From: Erythroxylum novogranatense | Taxonomy: Eukaryota; Streptophyta; Magnoliopsida; Malpighiales; Erythroxylaceae | DNA length: 64,000 nucleotides | NCBI GenBank assembly: GCA_029891385.1 | Contig: CM057230.1 | Location: forward strand, 31,885,402 to 31,949,401 | Direction: 5' to 3' | Part shown: positions 34,501 to 45,333 of the stretch, piece after piece | How positions within the stretch are numbered: position 1 is the stretch's first letter | How the letters are laid out: the number at the start of each line of letters is the position of its first letter | Notes under the pieces: generated by a model | Database searches by the model: none | The model's input: the letters and a program-made list of their open reading frames with translations, nothing else | Told to the model about the DNA's origin: nothing | Translations under genes and position numbers: made by a program

Positions 34501-34608
34501 ATGCCCTGTAGACATCTCTGTTTATGTAAAGAGTGTGACATACTAATCCACATTTGTCCTGTCTGTCAGATGGTCAAAACAACCAGCGTCGAAGTGTACT
34601 TGTCATAA
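31537..34608 (+). CDS. SBP1: SBP1/BOI-type RING-finger E3 ubiquitin ligase, unit A
   Basis: Three coding exons: 31537-31642, 33450-33805 and 34057-34608, with GT-AG introns, giving 337 residues. The start MLGGNNNN is the conserved N-terminus of the S-RNase-binding protein 1 family. Residues about 36-154 carry PAGCSINPVNYFGNES, the KRGRESEEF stretch and a Ser-rich region. Residues 155-240 form a predicted coiled coil with the family's WHYRAKYNE block. The end is a C3HC4 RING: C290, C293, C305, H307, C311, C314, C321, C324. The family's Petunia and Solanum members bind S-RNases, and relatives (BOI) regulate stress and cell-death responses as E3 ligases. Length and motifs look intact. Identical to unit B apart from one synonymous base near the stop. 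The S-RNase link is family knowledge and is not shown here. Confidence 0.9.
32479..32614. repeat. Perfect 68-bp tandem duplication in SBP1-like intron 1 (unit A)
   Basis: 32479-32546 and 32547-32614 are identical, starting CAATGGAAAAGGAAAATATA. Unit B counterpart at about 55961-56096. Confidence 0.95.
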
Positions 34609-35835
34609 GTTATGAAGTAAATCTCTGAAAGATGCATACAATTCTCCATGTAAGGTAAAATACTTCAAAAACAGTTCTTTTTCAAGAACTTGAGCTGTAT
34701 GAGGCGTAATACTTGAACTTCGTCAAATGAAGTTTGTCTGCTTCTGTGTAATTATATTTTCAATATGTTCTTGATTGATTTTCCCCCTTAGGTATCTCGC
34801 AAGGGATGATATCGGCTATATCCCCTGACCTCCTCTTTGGGATAAAAATAAATCCAATAGAATAGATTATTATTATTATAAAATTATTTTGGTTATATTT
34901 TATTATTATCTTAAAATGACTGTAATATTATGATAATTATATGGTATATAAAATTATGATTTTGGAAAATTTGTAAGAGAATTTACTTAATTGATCCTGA
35001 AGAGAGTTTGAGTGTCATAAAACTTTGAATCTTGATGCGGTTCAGCTTAATCGCCGGTACAATGCTAAGTGTAATACTAATTCTAGCACAATTAGAAAAT
35101 AACTCGAGACACGAATGAAGCCTGCTATTTACAAATTCCATTCTTCAGTTCCTAAAGATTAAACGGTTCAAGTATGCTCAAGGGAAAAAACAAGGAGAAA
35201 AGTGAGAACATTTCCCTCTCTTCATTCTCTTCGGTTTGCAGAACAGAAGGGCCACAACTCTCTTTTCTTCATGTTCCTCTTTTTGCTTATTGATGAAGAA
35301 ACCCAGATGAGATTCGTGGCCTCTCTTTTGGAGGGCATTGCAGCAACATGTTAATAAAATTGGTCTCCGAGCTCCTATATATTTTTGTTGCTGTTTTGTA
35401 TCCATATTGCTGGCGCATCTAAACCAAACTTTCTCAACTCTATAACACAAAAGCCAACCCTTTTCACCTTGAGGGCTTCCGTGCCATACGCTTGTCATTG
35501 AAGCAAGCTCTTCTCCTGTATATATGGAAAGCACTCAGCACACTCACGTGCTGGACTGGTAATCTTTGCTGATATCAAAATTTTCTTCATGTTCTGGGAT
35601 TGCTTAGCAATAATTGCCACTGTTCTTTTGCGTTGTTCTTAATAGTTTGTCCAGCTATTTCTCGTCATTGTAGATATTGTTCAGGAGAGCTTTGAACAAT
35701 ATCTAAGGTAGAAATATGGTTTCTTGCATGCTATGGAGGCTTAACCGGAAAGAAACAATAACTACCTTTCCTGAGTCCTTGCTTGTTCGGTGACAAGTTC
35801 GCATCTTTAACAAATTCGGTGGATTTGCTTGAGTA
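34609..35835. other. Spacer between SBP1-like gene and PPR gene, unit A
   Basis: The left part is the SBP1-like 3' UTR. No clear poly(A) signal was singled out. At about 34802-34826 a GGGAT...ATATCCCC imperfect inverted repeat may fold. The rest is AT-rich and then leads into the PPR 5' leader. A 118-codon minus-strand frame (35178-35534) resembles no known family and is broken by indels in unit B, so it is not called as a gene. Confidence 0.55.
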
Positions 35836-37821
35836 ATGCTAAGCTCAAAATTAGTGCCTTGTGTACGTACCATAACAAATTTAACACCCAGGCTAGTGCC
35901 TTTATCATCGTCAGCTTCCTCTCTTTTGTTGGATTCTTACTGTGAAACCAATATTCAAGATTTGGTTTATTCAAAGAATAGAGAACTAGACATCTTAATA
36001 AAATGTGGACGCATAAATACGGCTTACGAGCTGTTCGACAAAATGCCTCTTCGTGATGTTGTATCTTTTAACTTGTTGATTTCTGGTTATAGGAAGCAGG
36101 GAGCTTCTGAAAAGGGTCTTTTCGTTTATTGGGAATTGGTTTCGCAAGGTTTCAGAGAAAACCCGTCAACGTTTTCTTCTGTTTTGGGTATTTGTAGTGA
36201 CGCTGGTCTTTTGGTAGAAGGGATTCAAGCGCAATGCAGGGTTTTGAAACTGGGGTTGAGTTCTAATTTATTTATTGGGAGTGCGCTCGTAGGATTTTAC
36301 ATGCGACTCGGACAGTATGATTTGGCTATATGTCTGTTTGATGAATTGCCTCGGAGAAATCTAGGGGTGTGGAATCTTGTTTTAAGTGGGCATTCTAGAT
36401 TAGGTGAGTTTGATGAGTTGTCAGGATTCTATCGACAAATGAAATTGGACGGAGTGGAGGCAAATGGGTTAACTTTTAGCTATTTGATGCGCGGATGTTG
36501 TAATGAGAAGTTTTTAAGTGAAGGGAAGCAGCTACACTGTCATGTGATTAAGGTTGGATTAGTAGAATCGAATGTTTTTGTTGCTAATGTTTTGGTGGAC
36601 TTTTACTCTGCTTGTTCGTGCTTAAGCGATGCACGGAAATCATTTGAAGCCATTCAAATGGGAGATGTAATATCATGGAATTCGATCGTGTCAATATATG
36701 CAGACAACGACTTATTAGTCGAGTCTCTGGAATTATTTCAGTTGATGCAGATATTTGGAAAAGGGCCATCCATCCGTTCTTTTGTAGGGGTCTTGAATTT
36801 GTCAAGTAGGCTCGGGGATGTTCTACTTGGACGTCAAATTCATTGTTGTGTTCTGAAAGTAGGTTTTGACTGTCGAAGTGTTCACGTACAGTCAGCACTA
36901 GTTGACATGTATGGTAAGTGCAAGGATATTGAGAGTTCAGTATCTGTGTACAAAAGTATTCCGGAGAGAAATTTGGAATGTTGTAATTCTCTAATGACCT
37001 CTTTGCTGCATGCTGGCATTGTGGAGGATGTGGTTGAGATGTTTGGCTTGATGGTTGATGAAGGTATTGGGCTTGACGAGGTTACACTTTCCACGACATT
37101 GGAAGCGTTATCAGAGTCAAGTTTAGCAAGCTTGGCCAGCTGCAGCCTGGTGCACTCTTGTGCAATAAAATCAGGCTTCGAAACTGACATCGCAGTGTCA
37201 TGTTCTTTGATTGATTCTTATTTGAGGTCTGGTGATGTGAAGCTTTCACAACAGGTTTTTGATCAAATTCCTTCACCGAATGTAATCTGTTTCACATCAA
37301 TGATCAAAGGATTTGCTCGAAATGGAATGGGAAATGAATGTCTTAAGATGTTTGATACAATGATCCAGAATGGACTGAGTCCTGACAGAGTGACGTTCAT
37401 GTGTGTTCTGACTGGATGCAGCCATTCGGGATTGGTTGAAGAAGGAAGATTGATTTTTAATTCAATGGAAGCCACGTTTGGGATTTCCCCAGACAGAGAG
37501 CACTTTTCCTGTATGGTGGATCTCTTAGGTCGTGCAGGTTTGCTGAACGAAGCTGAAGAGTTATTGCAGAAGGCGCTGAGAGGGGGTGATTGTGTGATGT
37601 GGGGCTCATTGCTGCGAAGCTGTAGAATCCACAGAAATGAAATCATAGGAAGAAGAGCTGCTGAAGCATTATTGGAGATTAATCCAAAACATTCTGCTGT
37701 GTATTTACAAATATCAAACTTTTTTGCTGAAATTGGGCAGTTTGAAGCCTCAATGCAGATTAGGGAGGTTGCCATGGCAAAGAAGATAACAGCAGAGATT
37801 GGTTGCAGTTTGTTGAGGTGA
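35836..37821 (+). CDS. Pentatricopeptide repeat protein, PLS class E-subgroup, unit A (661 aa)
   Basis: A single intronless exon, as usual for plant PPR genes, with ATG at 35836 and TGA at 37821. The first about 40 residues (MLSSKLVPCVRTITNLTPRL...) are Arg/Ser/Leu-rich and poor in acidic residues, compatible with a mitochondrial or plastid targeting peptide. About 15 degenerate PPR motifs follow from residue about 48 (for example AYELFDKMPLRDVVSFNLLI, ALVDMYGKCKDIESSVSVYK, HFSCMVDLLGRAGLLNEAEE). The C-terminus (about 565-661: WGSLLRSCRIHRNE... to ...IGCSLLR) resembles an E domain, and there is no DYW domain. Such proteins bind organellar RNA and often take part in C-to-U editing. The target cannot be deduced here. 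The 229-codon antisense frame is a shadow. Confidence 0.92.
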   Translation: MLSSKLVPCVRTITNLTPRLVPLSSSASSLLLDSYCETNIQDLVYSKNRELDILIKCGRINTAYELFDKMPLRDVVSFNLLISGYRKQGASEKGLFVYWELVSQGFRENPSTFSSVLGICSDAGLLVEGIQAQCRVLKLGLSSNLFIGSALVGFYMRLGQYDLAICLFDELPRRNLGVWNLVLSGHSRLGEFDELSGFYRQMKLDGVEANGLTFSYLMRGCCNEKFLSEGKQLHCHVIKVGLVESNVFVANVLVDFYSACSCLSDARKSFEAIQMGDVISWNSIVSIYADNDLLVESLELFQLMQIFGKGPSIRSFVGVLNLSSRLGDVLLGRQIHCCVLKVGFDCRSVHVQSALVDMYGKCKDIESSVSVYKSIPERNLECCNSLMTSLLHAGIVEDVVEMFGLMVDEGIGLDEVTLSTTLEALSESSLASLASCSLVHSCAIKSGFETDIAVSCSLIDSYLRSGDVKLSQQVFDQIPSPNVICFTSMIKGFARNGMGNECLKMFDTMIQNGLSPDRVTFMCVLTGCSHSGLVEEGRLIFNSMEATFGISPDREHFSCMVDLLGRAGLLNEAEELLQKALRGGDCVMWGSLLRSCRIHRNEIIGRRAAEALLEINPKHSAVYLQISNFFAEIGQFEASMQIREVAMAKKITAEIGCSLLR

Positions 37822-39526
37822 AGCACTGACAATGAGATACGAATTATGTTGAAAGTTGAGTTCCAATTACCCGCAAGAGTGAAACCTGTAATGGCCAACA
37901 AAATTTTCAATTTGATCGGATGAAGATTTTGAAATTCTTGCGAGGTCTTCAATAGCCAGAGATTTCTTTTGCTGGAAGAATTCAGTGTGTGTGACAGACA
38001 ACTGGGGCCTTAATTTTGTTGCTCCGTTGGGTTGAACAATGCAATTTGTATCATTCTTTGCAGGATTTTGCATTGCAGCTGCTGTTAAATACTGTGTATA
38101 TTAGAGGGTGAGTCTTCAAATAATTCGTAAGATTATTCTTTTATGATCTGAAGGTGAAGAGTTTGAGTCAAGAAAATAGTCTTTTCTTTAACATGCAAAA
38201 GAAAAGTTACGTATAATTAATGACCTTCTTCCGACCTTTGTAAAGTGAGGAGTTTTGTGCACTGAAGTTTGCCTCCTTTTTGCCATTTTCAACTGTATGG
38301 TAATTTCTTTCGTTTCACTTGGACTGATGACAGTAGGCAGATGCAGAATTCATGAACTCTTATGGTGGGGAACTTCTTTCAATTGGTCCAAGAGTAAAGC
38401 AAAGAACTTGAGGTGAAGAATCCCTTTTCACTTTAAGCCTGGGCATGTATAAAATGGTGTTTATTCTTTTTTCTGTCCTGATAAGCCAAGCTGAATAATC
38501 AACAAAACTCTTCATTTCCATCTTTAATCTGCAGATACAAATAATGAACTCTTGTTTGCAGGAGTTTCACGAGGTTGAAAAGTTCTGCTAGAGACAAAAC
38601 AGACAAATCATGAGCAGTTTGTTCACCATTTCCTTTCTTAGTATGTTGGAAATGGCCAATGCAGTTGTAGGAAATATTGCGCACTATGATATCAACATGT
38701 TTGAGGAGCTTGAGAGATTCGACATAGAAGATGAAAGGCAGTTGGAAGTTCGAAAATTGCAGTGTTGAAAAAGTGAACGTAGCACCAAAGCTCTCTGTAT
38801 TCTGACATATTCTGGTTCATATTTGATCTCTAAAGCTGATTCGGAGTCTTCGGTATCAAAACAGTTAAATGATTGAGCTTCATAGAGCGATAACTCTGGG
38901 ACCATGCAATACTTGTTTTGTGAGTTGATTCACTGATGCATATTTTTCTTTGCAGGCACTGACTCTTGATTCAAGTTAGCTGTAAAGGGGAACGACTTCC
39001 CATCCAAAACAGTCACAATGCACTGTATGATTTCCAAGTGCGATTCAGTGGGAATAACTCAAATGCTAGTTTCGGCTTTGGAGGATTGTCTAATACTGAT
39101 GTAATCCATGTCACTTAATCAACTAATGCTGCTCTACATGACTACAAAATAGGAAGGGACTCTCTGTGTCAGTTCTCTTCCTGGTTCTCTAGCCCAAATG
39201 ATAGGAACTACAATGGAACATAGCCAGTAAACTACATTCTTAAGCATTTCTTCTTCCAATTCACTTAAAATTAGACCTAGGATGGGGGAAATGTTAAAGA
39301 GAAACATGAGAACGCTAATTCTAGAAACTAATAGTAAACCACAAGCATCCCAGGTTAACCTTGTTTCATGATAATTCCACGATTTTATAATAATCTGCTA
39401 ACGGACCAACGGATTCCTAGGATGATACTTGGGAATTCAGGTGATGATTGCACCTCCATTGTTTAAGTACCTAGAGTATTAAGACGAGAGAATATTCTGC
39501 AGACCATGCCATGGAATCGGGTATAC
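37822..39526. other. Downstream region of the PPR gene, unit A; possible spliced 3' UTR
   Basis: Includes several TTTGCAG-type acceptor-like sites (about 38067, 38559, 38955) with GC-neutral pieces between, which could be noncoding 3' exons or a degraded gene. A 53-codon plus frame (38610-38768, MSSLFTISFLSMLEMANAVV...) has no recognised family. Both units carry the region with little change. Confidence 0.45.
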
Positions 39527-39768
39527 CAATATTTTAAAAATCAAATCGGTTAAAGGAAATGTTTAAGATTTAGAGGTTTAGCGATAGTGAATCATTATAA
39601 AATTGGTATATAATAAATAAAAAGTAAAACTTATAAGAAAAGTAAAAATAAAATATTTTTTGAAATAAAATACATCAATGTCTATTATTATATAATGAAT
39701 TAATAACAAATAAATATGAGTATAATATAAATATTAAAATAATAATAATAAAATTAAAATTGTATTTA

Positions 39769-40406
39769 CGAAGGAGGTTGCTTCTCATCATCGTCAAAAA
39801 TTTCAAAATCTCCAATGCTATTTAAAGATTTGTAAACTATGCTTTCATTTAAAGTAATTGTATCAACTTCTTCAACTGCATTAAAATAAATTATAAATTA
39901 GTAATGTATGAAATTATTCTCAATTGTAAATTTGCAATATAACATAATTTTAACTTAAATATGATCAAAATAAGATATGAACTAAACATCGTAGATGTTC
40001 TTAATTTATTCATTGTGACAAATACATTTTATTCATAAAGCGTCTTTTAAGTTCATTATAATCAAGATCAGGCGATGGTTCTTCTTCTTCGATTCAAAAA
40101 TCGGTATGTTCAATACAATCAATATCAACTGGATCATATGTTCTCTTCTTACTAAACAATCGAATATATAATAAAAATTATAAAATCAATAATAAAATAA
40201 AATTATTGAAATAAAACAAACTATAAAATAGTAAAATATCTATTCTTCATTCTTAGATTATAAGTAACGTAAACAAGGTCATTAAGTCTTTGATGCTCTA
40301 AACGATTTCGTTTCTTTGTATGAATATGTTCAAAACCACTCCAATTATGTTCACAACCTGATGCAGAAATCGTTTGATTGAGTAACCTAATAGCGAGTTT
40401 TCTCAA
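39769..40406 (-). pseudogene. hAT transposase C-terminus with dimerisation domain (unit A)
   Basis: Minus strand 40406-40221: LAIRLLNQTISASGCEHNWS, FEHIHTKKRNRLEHQRLNDL, VYVTYNLRMKNR, the hAT family C-terminal dimerisation region. Downstream an acidic tail (EEEEPSPDLDYNELKRRFMN, about 40110-40030) and a last exon-like piece (VDTITLNESIVYKSLNSIGD, 39880-39768) are separated by AT-rich introns. Confidence 0.82.
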
Positions 40407-40484
40407 TATTGGACCGCTGTCACCGAATAATCTCCATTACTCATTTGTATTTTAAATTAATAGTTATGATAATAATATATATTA

Positions 40485-40858
40485 TTAATAAGTAAATAAT
40501 GAATTAAAAGTATAAAAACTTATATGACTAATTTTTTTCAACATAAGTTCTCTCTTTGGTAATAATCTAGCAAAACTCTCTAAACCTTCACGATACAATT
40601 TAATTTCATTTATCACTTGTGATTGTTCTTCAATAGAGAAAATATCTTTACATTCAATCACATTAAACAAACTACCCATCATATTAATTGTACGCTCTTC
40701 TCTACTATATAAGCAATAAGGGTTGAGAAAATAAGTTGTTAAGTGGATCCTTTGAGTAAGATGCTTATCCCATCGTCGATCAATAATATCTATTTAAGGC
40801 TTGTACAATTTCTCATTCCTTTAAAATATTTATAATTATTTTGTGAGCTTTATATATA

Positions 40859-40906
<48 letters not shown>

Positions 40907-41700
40907 CGGAGCCACAATCTTCACAATGATCAAGCAAGCATCCCAAATTTTGTTATTAAGAATAATAGCATAAACTTCTTTTTCTTTTTCACTCTTTGAT
41001 AATTTATGACTTGAAAAGTGTTTATTTGTCACTAAATTTTGAAGTAGTTGCTTATGTTCATAAATATTTTTCAAAGTAATAAAAGTAGTTTCAAACCTGA
41101 TAGCAGCGAGACGAACGATCTCAATCCAATCTTCCTGTTTTCTTAATCAAGACAAAAATGTGACATGATTATACATAAAAATTGTGATCTTAGATGCGCG
41201 TGAAGCAAGACTAGAAATATGACCCATACCACCAATATCTTTTAAAATAAGATTTATACAATGAGCAGCGCATGAAGACTAATAAATATGCCCATACTTT
41301 AATTGTAATAAGTACCCAGTTGATACATAATTAGTTACATTATTTGTAACAAAATGCACAACATTCTTTGGTCCAACACACTCGATAATTTCATAGAATA
41401 ATTTAGATAAAGAATTAGCATTTTTTACCATGTTAGAAGCATCAACAGACTTGATAAAAGTTGTTCTAATATTACAATAAACTAAAAAATTAATCAAGGT
41501 TCTTTGTCTTTGATCAGTCCACCCATTTGCCATAATAGTGCTTCCTGTTAATTCTCAACTAAATTTATATGTATCCACAATTAACTAACATTCCCTTTTA
41601 AAATCTTGAAGCAAAGGCACACGCAACTCATAATAAGATGATACCTTAAATCTTGGACCTATTGTTGTTGTAACATCAATTACTTCTTGAAAAATGGTGA
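40485..41700 (-). pseudogene. hAT transposase central part with DUF659 (unit A)
   Basis: Minus strand: GPRFKVSSYYELRVPLLQDF (about 41660-41600), MANGWTDQRQRTLINFLVYC and FIKSVDASNMVKNANSLSKL (41533-41400), VHFVTNNVTNY (D replaced by N in the usual VTDNA stretch). These are DUF659 and the RNase H-like start of hAT transposase. A later piece (40682-40485) reads FNVIECKDIFSIEEQSQVIN, FARLLPKREL. Interrupted by stops and by a TA microsatellite. Confidence 0.78.
40865..40904. repeat. TA microsatellite inside the hAT element
   Basis: About 20 TA dinucleotides in a row, interrupting the transposase remnant. Confidence 0.92.
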
Positions 41701-41984
41701 ATTTAAAGAATTTAAAGGAATACATGAATGATAGAACCATTTAGCTCGTGCTTTTTTACATCGTAAAACAACATCCTTATCAACCATAAAACTTTTTAGA
41801 CTAGGATGAGAACCAGGAGTAGTTTTTGGAGAAAAATAAGAATCTATGTTAATAGTAGCTTTTCTTTTTTCCTTTATCTAATACTTATGGTGTTTCATTA
41901 TCTCCAAAAGATATATCACGAGCCTCTTTATTTTCCTTCTTATTTTTTACTTGTTGCTGTAAATATTTTCCAATCATATCACGT

Positions 41985-42140
41985 ACATTAAGTGATACCC
42001 TTTTGCAAGAAGTAATATTACCTTTAATACTAGCAAGATTTCTTTTATTCTAAAAATTCCTCCCCCTTTAAATATTCTACTGCAAAACATACAATTATAC
42101 GGGATATTCCCATCAGATGCTTGAGAAGATGAAAATAATT
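41985..42140 (-). pseudogene. hAT transposase N-terminal BED-type zinc finger remnant (unit A)
   Basis: Minus strand: CMFCSRIFKGG gives the CX2C half, then after a frameshift NLASIKGNITSCKRVSLNVR carries the following conserved stretch. DNA-binding BED fingers sit at the N-terminus of hAT transposases. The expected His of the finger is not clear. Confidence 0.6.
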
Positions 42141-42792
42141 CCATGCTAGATCGGACTTACCACAAGTTGAGGATGGTTGTATATTCTCCATTATGATTTA
42201 ACCTAAAAAGTATTAAAAAATGAGTGTATCTTGCGGGACTGTCACTGGAGTCTCCTTCCTCCAAGGGTTTACAACACAGTAGCGCTAAACGACTCGTGCA
42301 AGATAGTTAGCCTAACTTTCAATTGCTTTTTCGTGCAACACTGTGACCTTGATCATCTCCTATAGGTCTTTAGGTTGGATTAGGATTAAAAGAGGAAGCA
42401 AGAGGAAGCGGTGGAGAATAAACATTTAAGATTTTATTGTATTTTCATTTTAATAAATTATTAATGCGTGCAGTTTTAATAATATAAATATTTATTTGAT
42501 AATTATCTTATAAACTCAATATCGTAATTAAAAAGATTAAACATTAATTTTATAGTATAATTTTAATATCTTAAATAGATATTATAAAATCAAATAAAAT
42601 TTATTCAAAATTTAATATAAGAAAAATATTAAAGTTTTAAAACCAAACCAAATGGACCGTCCGATCCAATGAAAAGTTTAAACGGCCAATTTTTATACAT
42701 AGAGGTTATTAGGTGAAATCGAACTGGACTACTAACCAATCTAAACTTTTTTCGATCAGATTGGATGGTCCGGTTTGATTTTTAAAATCTTG

Positions 42793-43189
42793 GTTAATTA
42801 TGTCGGTTGGTCTAATAGTACTCCCAATAGTTATGTTGCTTGAAACAAACTCCATAAGAACTAGTTTGGAGAGCTTATGAATGAACGGTCGTGTTGGTTG
42901 ATGTAGAAACTGTTTGTAATTTTGATTAATTATTGTACATGTTATCTTATATTAAACCTAAGTATGCTAAGATAATTCCTCTCATTGATTATATTCTGAA
43001 TCTACATTAATAAAAGAACTTTTTCTATTATAAGTGGCCTTACTTATCTTCTTGTTCATAAAAATTCTAAGTTACAAAATGCACTTCAAATGTTTGACAA
43101 AAAATCTAAGTGTTTGATAAAACATTGCAGACATATAAGTTATAGACTTTGTTACAATTATAGTGAAAATTTACGACATGACTTAGCCT
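42793..43189. other. AT-rich tail of unit A up to the duplication junction
   Basis: No gene or element recognised. Ends ...GACTTAGCCT at 43189, and LTR-derived sequence resumes at 43190. Confidence 0.6.
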
Positions 43190-45333
43190 AAAATTAAGCC
43201 TAAACCAATCCAATCAAATTCGATATCACCTTACCTATACCTTAACTAAACCATTAACATCAAAACTCATCCACATAACCCATAAAATTCGAAAATCTCC
43301 CCCACCTCTATGAAACCCACGAAAACAAAATTTTCACTTAGCTTCCAAAGCTCTTCTTTTCCTTGTTCTTTCATAAATACCTCTTCAAATCACCATGTTT
43401 AAGCAAGAAAGGGAAAACCCCAATAAGAAAACCAAGAAAATTCCGAAATCCCTAACCCACGAAAATCAGATTTTCTTCTCTTCCATGAAAACTCAACCCT
43501 TTTCTTTTCTTATTCAATCTCAACTCAAGAACTCTTCTAGTCACCCTTAGTAAGCATGAAAGACAAGAATCTACCCATAAATCCAAGAAATTTCGAAACC
43601 CTTACCTTGAAGAATGAGACCCACGAAATCTTCTTCTTCCCCTTTGTTCTTCTTCCTCTTCTTTGCTCTTGGAACCAACGAAAATCACTCTGAAATCCAT
43701 AGAAAAACCGACCTTCATGCTTGATCCATCTCCTCCACCATGGCCGACCACCTTCCTCTCCCTCCCTTCTTTTCATTTTCGTATCCTTTCTTCTCTTTTC
43801 TTTCTATTTCCTCTCCTATTATTCTGCTAATAGTCGACAGCTCCAGCCTCCAAAACGACCATCCCTCTTGAGTTTAAGCCATGTTACTTAAGTTAGGGTA
43901 AAAAGACCAAAATGCCCCTCACTTGTTTGCTTATTTCCAAAATTGCCCCTGCAGGAACTTGAAAAACTGATACCTTGCGATCTGATTTCAAGCATCTAAA
44001 CGAAATAATTCGGACAAACTTTCTTCTTAAAAATTGTTCCTCTAGATCATACGAATCCAACGCCACTGACCGCGCTCAATTCGGATCTAAAACGAAGAAG
44101 TTATAGCTAAAATACTATCGAACCTTCACAAAATCCGAGACTGAACATTACGCGAATTAAATTCCAGAAATTAACAATCTTAGGGATGAATTCAAATTTC
44201 GATCCCTACATAAGAGTTGTATCCCTATATCTTAACTTTATTTTCCCTCAAGAATCAACTCAATCGGAGTTGTACAGCTCCCGAATTTCGCAAAATACCG
44301 AACCATGATCAGAAAATTTTCCAACTTATAACCTATAACCAAATCTCTTACTTTGGTTCAATCAATCTCTTTTCATTTAATCTCCTAAAAATCATAATTC
44401 TTCATAAAAAATGAACGTAATTTTCTTAGAAATCCAACGCTTCGAGAATCAAATCAATCGGATGTCGGACGAAGGAATTATAAGCAAAAGATTACGAAAG
44501 GGATCGGATAAAGAAACAAAGTAACGGAACGTCAAAACTGAACTTTTCCAAAATCATATCTCTCGATCCCGAACTCGAAATTTGACAAATTTAGTGTCAA
44601 TAAAAAGATCAAAGGAAGCTCTACATCTTCCCTGAAGAACTCAAAATCGAAAAAGGTCTCAAAAGAGGTCAAAACCTCAATCAAAGATTCTGTCCCAAAA
44701 CAGCTTTTCCTAAACAACTTCTAATTTTTAATCGCTCATAACTCCTAGCCCCGATATCGAAAAATTGCAAACTTCATATCAATGGAAAGATAAAAATATC
44801 ATCTAAAACTTTCATGAAGACCACTTACTCTAATTCAAACTAGATCCATACGATGAGTGGCCTCAAAGCATAGAATACACAAATCTATACTTAATAGCAT
44901 AGCATTTTCAAAACAAAGCATATCTTCATAAATTCATATCTCTCAATCCCGACGTCGAAAAATAGCAAACTTTATGTCCACAAAAAGCTCTCGACAGAGG
45001 CTACAAGTTTCATGTTGATCATTTTCTCGAATTTGACCTAAATCAAAAAGTCAACTTTTATCTCCAAAAGTCAAACTTTCTAAATTCTTCAAATTTTCAC
45101 ACCTTTTCTTTTTAATTCTTGCTATTTAATTTTATTTCAATCAACTCATCCACTTTCTTCTCATAATCCATACCAGTCCACTCAAAACCTCAAAGATATC
45201 AAAATCAAATCATTTCTTTTCTTCTCAATATTCTTTCAATTTTAAGTCATATATTATAAAATATATACACAAAGCACTCCTTAAATTTCATTTTTCATAA
45301 TTCAAATTTTCACTCAAAGATCGGGGTCCAACA
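43190..45333 (-). repeat. 3' plus-strand portion of giant solo LTR copy 2, unit B
   Basis: Corresponds to 19707-21847. It ends ...GGGGTCCAACA at 45333, followed by the undamaged target duplication ATATC (45334-45338). Truncated at the left by the duplication breakpoint. Confidence 0.9.

Larger units (their letters stand above)
39527..42792 (-). mobile_element. Degenerate hAT DNA transposon, unit A (3,266 bp)
   Basis: The ends are inverted: CAATATTTTAAAAATCAAA then TCGG at 39527, and the minus strand from 42792 starts CAAGATTTTAAAAATCAAA then CCGG. The internal minus-strand sequence carries a BED zinc finger, DUF659 and the hAT dimerisation domain in the order expected for a plant hAT transposase. 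No clean 8-bp target duplication is seen (GGTATACC-like versus GGTTAATT-like). It is broken by stops and frameshifts. Confidence 0.78.
19707..43189. repeat. Tandem segmental duplication, unit A (23,483 bp)
   Basis: From 19707 onward the sequence recurs at 43190 onward, offset by about 23,480 (19707/43190, 20054/43537, 34042/57519, 37821/61299, 40406/63897). The sequence left of 19707 and left of 43190 is unrelated, which fixes the left boundary. As B starts immediately where A would end, this is a head-to-tail tandem duplication. It starts inside a solo LTR and includes both host genes, the CACTA end and the hAT element. Confidence 0.93.

Noticed and set aside
35178..35534. 118-codon minus-strand frame between the SBP1-like and PPR genes
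   Set aside because: No recognisable family, Cys/Lys-rich low-complexity end, and it is broken by 1-base indels in unit B.
31537..37821. SBP1-like and PPR genes as a functional cluster or self-incompatibility locus
   Set aside because: Only adjacency is seen. No S-RNase or F-box genes are in the window, and SBP1-type ligases are found at single loci in self-compatible plants as well.
37263..37952. 229-codon antisense frame over the PPR gene (also 60741-61430)
   Set aside because: A shadow of the PPR coding strand; its equality in both units follows from the duplication.
38610..38768. 53-codon plus-strand frame downstream of the PPR gene
   Set aside because: Too short, with no recognised family; more likely part of a noncoding 3' region.
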